DNA of 39,864 nucleotides from Flavobacteriia bacterium (GTDB taxonomy: Bacteria; Bacteroidota; Bacteroidia; Flavobacteriales_D; Crocinitomicaceae): positions 1 to 39,864 of the forward strand of contig CANFUT010000029.1 in the NCBI GenBank assembly GCA_947450325.1, in the 5' to 3' direction. The position numbers and the translations under genes were made by a program. Positions 34,701 to 39,864 of this stretch are shown in pieces. The number at the start of each line of letters is the position of its first letter. Position 1 is the stretch's first letter. Below the pieces are notes generated by a model. That model saw only the letters and a list, made by a program, of their open reading frames with translations, did not search any database and was not told the DNA's origin.

Positions 34701-36865
34701 ATATTGAAATTCTCGACCCTAGCAATACAACAGTCCTTTCAGAAGCACATACAAATGTTGCTTGTTTTTCTGGAACAACAGGTGCAATCGATTTGTCTGT
34801 CACTGGAGGTTTGCCGCCTTACGTTTTCGATTGGACAAATGGCGCAATTACGGAAGATGTTTTCAATCTTGCTGCAGGGAATTATGGGGTCAATGTGGTA
34901 GATTTGAATGGTTGCGGCGAGTTTTTATCGGTTCTGATTACTCAACCAAACACTTTTGTTTCTGGAACGATTTCACAAGTAAATGTTTTGTGTAGCGGTT
35001 CGAATACTGGTTCTATGCAGGTTATTCCAGCAAATGGCGTTCAACCTTACACTTTTCTTTGGAGTACTGGTGCAACAAATGTTTCGATTTCTAACTTAAC
35101 TGCAGGTAATTATACCGTAACTGTAACAGATTTCAATGGTTGTGCCATTTCAATTTCATCTCAAATTACGCAACCTCCAAGTCCTGTTGTGATTACAGAA
35201 ACGATCTCGAACGTTAGTTGTTTTGGTGGAAATAATGGCTCAATTCAAGTGGCTGTTGTTGGTGGAGTCCCTGGTTATATCTACAGTTGGAGCACAGGTT
35301 TAACTTCCACAACTATTTCTACTTTAGTTGCTGGAAATTATGATGTAACAGTCACAGATCAAAACAATTGTGTTTACACTGAAAGTTATGTTGTTTCAGA
35401 ACCATCTGCGCCACTTTCTTTTAATTTCACAACGATTGACAATGTTTGTTTTGGGGGTTCAGCAGGTTCAGCAACTGTTGCAATTTCAGGCGGTACAGCT
35501 CCTTATACTTCCATCTGGGACAATGCAATAAGTGGAATTAATTACTCCAATTTATCTGCTGGGATTTATTCATTTCAAGCGACAGATGCAAATAATTGTG
35601 TACTTACAGAATCCATTGAAATCTTTGAACCTACGCTAATTTCGTTGATTGATTCAGTCGTTTCAGATGTGACTTGTTATGCTTATTCTGACGGAGCTAT
35701 CAATCTTACCACTGCTGGAGGAACGGCACCGTTTACTTACTTGTGGAGTTCTGGTCAAACATCAGAAGATGTTGCTAATTTGACAGCTGGAAATTACGCT
35801 GTTACTATTACAGATGCAAACAATTGTCAGAGAAATTTTGGTTTTGTGCTCATTCAACCTCCAGTTTTAGCAGCAGCTTCATCTATTGATCAACCGACTT
35901 GTTTTGGCTATGCTGACGGTACAGTTTTTACAACAGTAATTGGAGGAACTCCACCTTTTAGTTTCCTTTGGAACAATGGGGTAATTAACGCGGACAATGC
36001 AAATATTGCTCCTGGCGTTTATGATGTAACAGTTACAGATAATAACAATTGTTCTTTCACGTTGAGCACAGTATTAACACAGCCAGCGCAAATTCAAGTT
36101 TCCTTCATTGCGGATGTTTTGGTAGGATGTAATCCTTTGGAAGTAAATTTAACGAACGATTCGCAAGAGCAATTTTCCAGTAATTGGACTTTCGGCGACG
36201 GAACGGATGGTGTTGGAAACCAGATCGAGCACACTTTTTCTGGCGAAGGTTGTTTTGATGTCAATTTACAAATTACCGATATTGACGGTTGTACTAACAA
36301 TGTAACTTACAGTGATTTTATTTGTGTGCTTGAAACGCCCGATGCGGAAATTGGATTAAGCCCAAATTATGTTGGAATTGCTAGTCCAGATGTTGAAATC
36401 ACGAATCTAACAACAGGTGGGGATACTTACAGTTGGAGTTTTGGCGATACAGTAGTTTACAATTATTTCCAACCTGGAATTGTGACTTATCCGACCTATG
36501 TTTCAGATCAATATTATGTCTCACTCATTGCATACAACGAAAATGGTTGCGTAGATTCAACGTTTAGAATTATTAATTTCGACAACAGTTTGGTCATTTA
36601 TGTTCCCAATGTATTTACGCCAGATGGAGACGAATTTAATAATGTTTTTAAACCGATTTTTGCCGCGCCAGTCGCATCGTACAATTTAAAAATTTACGAC
36701 CGTTGGGGAGAAATACTATTTGAATCTAACGATACAGAAGTTGGCTGGGATGGAACGTACAATGGCACACTTGTGCAAGACGGCGCCTATACTTGGGACA
36801 TTTTAGTGACAACTTTTGAAACGAGAACTTACCGCAAACAAGGAACGGTGAGCATCTTGAAATAA
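31748..36865 (+). CDS. giant SprB-repeat surface protein with gliding motility-associated (CHU_C) C-terminus
   Basis: The 1705-residue protein uses a TTG start, because only that gives the signal peptide (M)KKSILLSLSMFLFLMDAFTQ; the next ATG lies inside the hydrophobic core. An N-terminal domain (~25-340) is of the kind found ahead of DUF11-type domains. A DUF11-like segment follows (~345-420). Eleven SprB repeats of ~71 residues fill ~617-1450, each with DVxCFG ... GGTPPYTYxW ... LxAGxYxVTVTDxNxC. A PKD-like domain lies at ~1457-1540 (VNLTNDSQEQFSSNWTFGDG). The CHU_C domain starts at ~1617 (YVPNVFTPDGDEFNNVF ... DRWGEILF ... GAYTWDI). SprB-type proteins are mobile cell-surface adhesins in gliding flavobacteria. 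No PorP/SprF gene adjoins it. Confidence 0.9.
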   Translation: MKKSILLSLSMFLFLMDAFTQVIDPFSIRYQNQQKGGITMLANVSVSCTNCSSTTAEVPPNGTGTDNGFTMDYVDIDNVASTFMSSSDSLNLSNCSEVLWAGLYWTARLSTNGTPGATTNYSTRNQIKLKVNNGTYQSLTADELLDNSTGHQTYHCFKNITTIVQSNGGKARYTVADLVTRTGISAVYGGWTIVVVYKNVFESMRNLTVFDGLANVSTGNTVTIPISGFVTPQVGPVSFELGVVSHDGDRSEVGDQLRFNGAGSYVNVSDALHSTNDVFNSTIANNGVLTPFRNPSYNNTLGHDASIFVPVNTTLNYIGNNSSSANIQITTGGETILTTVVTSVIDVFEPDLRATVHVTDLNGGQVNPGDQLEYTIVGKNIGSDISLGTFITDTLDPRTVYVPNSLSISYGQNLGPKTDALSDDQAEYDAVNKVVKARIGTGANGVSGGSVVNSSTGADSTVLKFRVTVLNDCLIFQCDQTIENNAYIFGTGNISGNSYNNNGLSDLYDAQGCPVNASGILSVNIASCPTPTITYDSPICVGETIHFSFPSSSSATYAWTGPNGFTSSIHNPTIPNATLANQGTYNLQITYIGLDCIINKSVAVSVYTPPTIQLNSITNVNCYNGNTGAISITANGGGPYTYAWSNGNTTANPTGLTAGTYTVVVTNAATCAVSQTFTVTQNAQLAGNIQNQSNYNGYNVSCFANVSDGSTLVSVSGGSPGYTYLWNNGMTSALISGLQSGNYSVLVTDNLGCTLNLSTTLTKPPLLEVQLAETDVLCFGESNGTINTTPTGGVAPYSFAWNNGANSQNLTGLPIGVYTLSMLDANNCPVSATTTITQPGTPILISESHSDVLCYGNSTGSIDVSVTGGTSPYTYSWSSGQSTEDLTSIGSGLFTVTVTDNLGCQEALSVNVQQPAQALTLVETHTDALCIGGQQGTINLQVSGGTTPYLYSWNNGSTIEDQTNLLAGIYTAQVTDNNNCQSSINIEILDPSNTTVLSEAHTNVACFSGTTGAIDLSVTGGLPPYVFDWTNGAITEDVFNLAAGNYGVNVVDLNGCGEFLSVLITQPNTFVSGTISQVNVLCSGSNTGSMQVIPANGVQPYTFLWSTGATNVSISNLTAGNYTVTVTDFNGCAISISSQITQPPSPVVITETISNVSCFGGNNGSIQVAVVGGVPGYIYSWSTGLTSTTISTLVAGNYDVTVTDQNNCVYTESYVVSEPSAPLSFNFTTIDNVCFGGSAGSATVAISGGTAPYTSIWDNAISGINYSNLSAGIYSFQATDANNCVLTESIEIFEPTLISLIDSVVSDVTCYAYSDGAINLTTAGGTAPFTYLWSSGQTSEDVANLTAGNYAVTITDANNCQRNFGFVLIQPPVLAAASSIDQPTCFGYADGTVFTTVIGGTPPFSFLWNNGVINADNANIAPGVYDVTVTDNNNCSFTLSTVLTQPAQIQVSFIADVLVGCNPLEVNLTNDSQEQFSSNWTFGDGTDGVGNQIEHTFSGEGCFDVNLQITDIDGCTNNVTYSDFICVLETPDAEIGLSPNYVGIASPDVEITNLTTGGDTYSWSFGDTVVYNYFQPGIVTYPTYVSDQYYVSLIAYNENGCVDSTFRIINFDNSLVIYVPNVFTPDGDEFNNVFKPIFAAPVASYNLKIYDRWGEILFESNDTEVGWDGTYNGTLVQDGAYTWDILVTTFETRTYRKQGTVSILK

Positions 36866-36874
36866 ATTGAAAGC

Positions 36875-38113
36875 TTATTCGTTAATTTCGAAAATCAATT
36901 CAGAAATCACTTTTTCATCAAAATATTGCGCCGCAATTTCCTGCAATTCATTGGTGGTCAATTTGTCAATTGCACTGTAAATCTCTTGTATTGAATCAAT
37001 TTGATTGAAAAGCAACAAACTTTTTCCTAAACCAAGCATAATTCCAGAATTACTGTCCAATGAAAGTGCTAAATGACCTTTCAATTGTTCTTTTGCTTTT
37101 TTCAATTGAACTGCTGACAACGCTTGATCGCGCATGATTTTCAATTCTTTGTAGACCAATTTCAAAGTTTTGTCCAAGTATTTTTGGTCTGTTCCAAAAT
37201 AAATTGTCCAGTAACCAATATCAGCGTAAGGCGAATAATTTGCTTCAATGTTGTAAGAATAACCGTACTTTTCTCGAATCGATAAAATCAATCGTGAATT
37301 CAATGCTGGACCGCCCAAAACGTTGGTCAACAAAGTCATTCCTCGGCGAGTTTCGTCGTTGTAACCGGGAGCAATTCCACCAATCACAGCATGCGCTTGA
37401 AAATTGGCTTCTTTGGAACGAATTTTAAACGGTTCATAACCTGTAAAAGGTTTTGGTTGAACCATTTTCGCAGAGTGTTTCAATGGGCCATAATCTGCTT
37501 CCAAACGTTTGACCAATCGATCCAAAGGAATGTCGCCCACGAATGAAATTACGATGTTTTCAGCGAAGAAAAAACGATTGGTGTAATGCAATAAATCATT
37601 TCTGTGAAATCCTGAAACGGATTCTTTTGTACCTAAAATATTGGTTCCAAGTGGATGATTTTTGAACAATAAAGCTTCGAAATCATCGAAAATTTTATCG
37701 CCTGGCGAATCCAAATAGGAATTGATTTCATCCAATACGATTTCCTTTTCTTTCTGAATTTCTTTTTCAGGGAAATTAGAGTTCAACACAATGTCTGCCA
37801 ACAATTCAGAAGCACGATTCAAGTGCTCTTTGGTGAAAGATGCGTACACGCAAATTTCTTCTTTTGTCGTGTAAGCATTTAATTCTCCGCCGACTGAATC
37901 CAAACGCGAAAGGATGTGCAGCGAGCGGCGTTTTTGCGTTCCCTTGAAAATACAATGTTCGAGGAAATGTGCCAAACCTTCTTCGTTGCTTTCTTCATAG
38001 CGCGAACCGGCTAAAATAGTCACTCCTAAATGCGCAACTTGTGCTGGAGCGTGCATGTAAACCAAACGGATTCCATTGCTCAAAGAAACAATACTCGGCG
38101 TTAATTCTATCAT
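36875..38113 (-). CDS. M16 family zinc metallopeptidase
   Basis: The 412-residue protein has the inverted zinc motif HFLEH at residues 49-53 (His49, Glu52, His53). The third ligand is Glu129 in KEIVLDEINSYLDSP, 76 residues on, as in active M16 enzymes. LNAYTTKEEICVYASF and the C-terminal NSRLILSIREKYGYSYNIEA (R/Y pair) are also typical. There is no signal peptide, so it is probably cytoplasmic. It is eight bases after pdxH and probably the last gene of that transcript. The length fits the single-unit, mitochondrial-processing-peptidase-like form. Its substrate is unknown. Confidence 0.92.
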   Translation of the reverse strand: MIELTPSIVSLSNGIRLVYMHAPAQVAHLGVTILAGSRYEESNEEGLAHFLEHCIFKGTQKRRSLHILSRLDSVGGELNAYTTKEEICVYASFTKEHLNRASELLADIVLNSNFPEKEIQKEKEIVLDEINSYLDSPGDKIFDDFEALLFKNHPLGTNILGTKESVSGFHRNDLLHYTNRFFFAENIVISFVGDIPLDRLVKRLEADYGPLKHSAKMVQPKPFTGYEPFKIRSKEANFQAHAVIGGIAPGYNDETRRGMTLLTNVLGGPALNSRLILSIREKYGYSYNIEANYSPYADIGYWTIYFGTDQKYLDKTLKLVYKELKIMRDQALSAVQLKKAKEQLKGHLALSLDSNSGIMLGLGKSLLLFNQIDSIQEIYSAIDKLTTNELQEIAAQYFDEKVISELIFEINE

Positions 38114-38121
38114 GCTTGGAA

Positions 38122-38766
38122 TTAAGGGTTTTTTCTAAAAACAGTCCAAGAATCGTTTTGTTTTTCAAATACGATGCGATCGTGCAAACGTGACGGTCTT
38201 CCTTGCCAAAATTCAATGGATTCTGGAACAATGAAATAACCGCCCCAATGCGGAGGACGTGGCACTTCATTAGGAAATTTTTCGCTCAAGGCTTCCAAAC
38301 GGGACTGTAAGGATTCCCGATTTTCAAGCAAATCACTTTGGTGAGAAGCCCAAGCACCCAATTGACTTTCTCGAGGACGAGAAGCGAAATAGGCATCGCT
38401 TGTTGCTTCGTCGATTTTAAGTGCCACACCTTCAATGCGCACTTGTCGTTCTAGCACATTCCAGAAAAACAACGCGCAAATCGCAGGATTTTGATCTAAA
38501 TCTTTTCCCTTGTGGCTATGATAGTTGGTGTAAAAAACAAATCCTTGTTCACTCAATTCTTTCAAATAAACGATGCGCGAACTCGGTTTTCCGTCAGCAC
38601 TCACCGTGGCGATTGACATCGCGTGTGGCTCTGCTTGTGTAGAGTTGAACGCTTCTTTGTACCAAGTTCTAAAAAACGCCAAAGGATCATTTCCGACATG
38701 GTCTGAAAGTACTCCTTTGTCGAAATTGTGGTGATCATTGCGCATTCTGTGAAGAAAATCTTCCAT
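38122..38766 (-). CDS. pdxH: pyridoxamine 5'-phosphate oxidase
   Basis: The 214-residue protein matches PdxH over its whole length: RIVYLKEL ... GFVFYTNYHSHKGKDL (FMN-binding), RPRESQLGAWAS, and the C-terminal PRPPHWGGY ... EFWQGRPSRLHDRI, which is diagnostic. It oxidises pyridoxamine or pyridoxine 5'-phosphate to PLP with FMN. It is 31 bases downstream of the DUF4494 gene and eight bases upstream of the M16 peptidase gene, so all three are probably co-transcribed. PLP is the cofactor of the Cys/Met enzyme 7 kb away, but no direct link is visible. Confidence 0.96.
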   Translation of the reverse strand: MEDFLHRMRNDHHNFDKGVLSDHVGNDPLAFFRTWYKEAFNSTQAEPHAMSIATVSADGKPSSRIVYLKELSEQGFVFYTNYHSHKGKDLDQNPAICALFFWNVLERQVRIEGVALKIDEATSDAYFASRPRESQLGAWASHQSDLLENRESLQSRLEALSEKFPNEVPRPPHWGGYFIVPESIEFWQGRPSRLHDRIVFEKQNDSWTVFRKNP

Positions 38767-38797
38767 TTTTTGAAATTAAAATTGAATGTTGAAAAAA

Positions 38798-39433
38798 TTA
38801 ATTCTCAGAATATTCATCGTCTAAATCGCTGTCGATTTCTTCTAAATCTTCAGTATCTAATTCCTCTTCAGTTTCTTCGAAATCTTCCTCTTCTTCTTCA
38901 ATTTCATCGTCTAAATCACTTCCTGGCGCTGAATAAACACGTTTTCCAGTGGTGATGATTGGCTCATCTTCCAACAATGGACGACGAGAAATTTCTTTGT
39001 CTAATTCTTCTGTGTAAGGGAAAATATCCACAATTGGAGAAACGATGATCGAAGGAATCAAGAAATCTACCAACATCGTTGACAAACTTTCATGCATGCG
39101 GTCGTATGCTTCTTTCACAGAATGTGCTCCAACAAGGAAGTTTTGAGATACTTTTTTCGCTTTGTCAGAATCTTCAGTTGCACTTTCGAAAGAGATTTTG
39201 CATTTGTACCAAGTATCACTGTCTTCGTATTGGAAAATATCGTGGTAATCTGTTCTTGCAATGTTTGTTACAGTAAATTCTCCGCGGATAATTGCACCTA
39301 ATTCTTCGTATATTCTCGCTTCAGCGTCTGTGAATGTCATTGCAGCCAATAAATAAGGCTCCGAAACGCGCTTAAAAGCACCATTTTCAAGTTGTTTGGT
39401 ATATTTTACTTTTACCGTAAACCAATTGTTCAT
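38798..39433 (-). CDS. DUF4494 family protein with acidic C-terminal tail
   Basis: The 211-residue protein begins MNNWFTVKVKYTKQLENGAFKRVSEPYLLAAMTFTDAEARI-type sequence (quoted in part: NNWFTVKVKYTKQLENG and EPYLLAAMTFTDAEARIYEE). This is typical of DUF4494, a conserved Bacteroidota family without known function. The conserved part ends near residue 150. After it comes a tail of ~38 residues (about 173-211), almost all Asp/Glu. There is no signal peptide or membrane segment. It heads an operon with pdxH and the M16 peptidase. A promoter lies 62 bases upstream. Confidence 0.8.
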   Translation of the reverse strand: MNNWFTVKVKYTKQLENGAFKRVSEPYLLAAMTFTDAEARIYEELGAIIRGEFTVTNIARTDYHDIFQYEDSDTWYKCKISFESATEDSDKAKKVSQNFLVGAHSVKEAYDRMHESLSTMLVDFLIPSIIVSPIVDIFPYTEELDKEISRRPLLEDEPIITTGKRVYSAPGSDLDDEIEEEEEDFEETEEELDTEDLEEIDSDLDDEYSEN

Positions 39434-39495
39434 GTTGTGTATTTTGTTTCAGATTACAAGCATCTGAAGGATTATAAACTCAATTTTTCGAACTA

Positions 39496-39503
39496 CAAAA
39501 ATA
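39496..39503 (-). promoter_or_regulatory. -7 element (TATTTTTG) of the DUF4494-pdxH-M16 operon
   Basis: On the minus strand TATTTTTG is an exact TAnnTTTG match, 62 bases before the ATG at 39433. The IS256-type element begins ~155 bases further upstream, so this promoter appears intact. Confidence 0.5.
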
Positions 39504-39660
39504 CGTAAATGATTTGTGATAAGATTGCTTTTTTTGTCAACAATTTGTGGGATTTGTTTGGGGTTGGGATATGTAAGTACCAGTTTGGATTTGATTTTAG
39601 TGGAAATGTTTTTGAATAATTTTTGGAACTGTTTAACTTCCTTGTATATTTGTTGTTAAC

Positions 39661-39864
39661 GAGTATGCTCATTAAACTGTGTCAAATATTTTTTTTAGGT
39701 TTAATTATAAAAGATATTTTTGACAAATGGACACGAAATTTGATTTTGAGCAATTCTCAAAGGACCTGGTTGCCAGCGTAAAAAGTGGAAAACCCTTAAC
39801 GGGAGTTGATGGTGTTTTTACTCCTTTGATAAAAATGGTTTTGGAAGCCTCTCTCGAAGGTGAA
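39661..39864 (+). mobile_element. left end of an IS256-family insertion sequence
   Basis: The transposase start at 39727 is preceded by GAGTATGCTCATTAAACTGT (39661-39680) and GTCAAATA, which looks like the left terminal inverted repeat of an IS256-family element with its common ACTGTGTCAAA core. The right end is outside the window, so neither the repeat pair nor a target duplication can be checked. The 290-base region 39434-39726 otherwise holds only the operon promoter. Confidence 0.5.
39727..39864 (+). CDS. IS256-family transposase, N-terminal part
   Basis: The frame runs off the window after 46 codons. MDTKFDFEQFSKDLVASVKS and GKPLTGVDGVFTPLIKMVLE match the N-terminus of IS256/MULE-type transposases, which typically read F-x-x-G-K-x-L-x-G-x-D-G-x-x-x-P-x-x-K-x-x-L-E-x-x-L-x-x-E. 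The catalytic DDE region lies outside. It is too short to say whether the element is intact. Confidence 0.75.
   Translation, partial: MDTKFDFEQFSKDLVASVKSGKPLTGVDGVFTPLIKMVLEASLEGE

Overview
The window looks like a chromosomal segment of a member of Bacteroidota, most likely Flavobacteriales. The evidence is AT-rich DNA, type IX secretion system (T9SS) cargo with C-terminal sorting domains, a PorP/SprF-like protein, SprB-type repeats, SiaB/SiaC homologues, DUF4494 and promoter -7 elements of the TAnnTTTG type. A family-level placement (for example Crocinitomicaceae/Fluviicola-like) is only a guess. I saw no rRNA, tRNA or CRISPR array.

Layout. 1-3501: the 3' end of a gliding-motility (CHU_C / type B sorting) cargo gene, its PorP/SprF-like outer-membrane partner, a PD40+OmpA envelope protein and ung, all on +. 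3596-4666: an unrecognised secreted protein built from nine ~35-residue repeats. 4680-6295 (-): coaE and a siaC/siaB regulatory pair. 6515-7992 (+): a SAM methyltransferase overlapping a ZIP metal transporter. 8026-8709 (-): trmB. 8820-16501 (+): a complete five-gene efflux locus (response regulator, histidine kinase, TolC-like, CusB-like and CusA/CzcA-like), with phased TTTAAG direct repeats upstream of the tolC-like gene that may be the regulator's binding site. 16568-17506: a MurG-like glycosyltransferase.

17645-29647 is a surface-protein island. It holds a T9SS cargo gene broken by an in-frame TGA, a decayed paralogue fragment of the neighbouring glycosyltransferase, a 2087-residue mosaic adhesin-like cargo and a 792-residue repeat cargo. 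29727-31582: a PLP enzyme of the methionine gamma-lyase/cystathionine gamma-synthase family, divergent from an Lrp/AsnC regulator. 31748-36865: a giant protein with eleven SprB repeats and a CHU_C tail, with no PorP/SprF partner nearby. 36875-39433 (-): M16 peptidase, pdxH and a DUF4494 protein in an apparent operon. The last ~200 bases are the left end of an IS256-family element.

No single locus is clearly a new defence or mobile system. The best leads are the nine-repeat secreted protein, the SiaB/SiaC pair without its usual phosphatase or cyclase next door, the broken cargo gene with the glycosyltransferase remnant behind it, the putative operator of the efflux operon, and several promoters placed almost on top of start codons.
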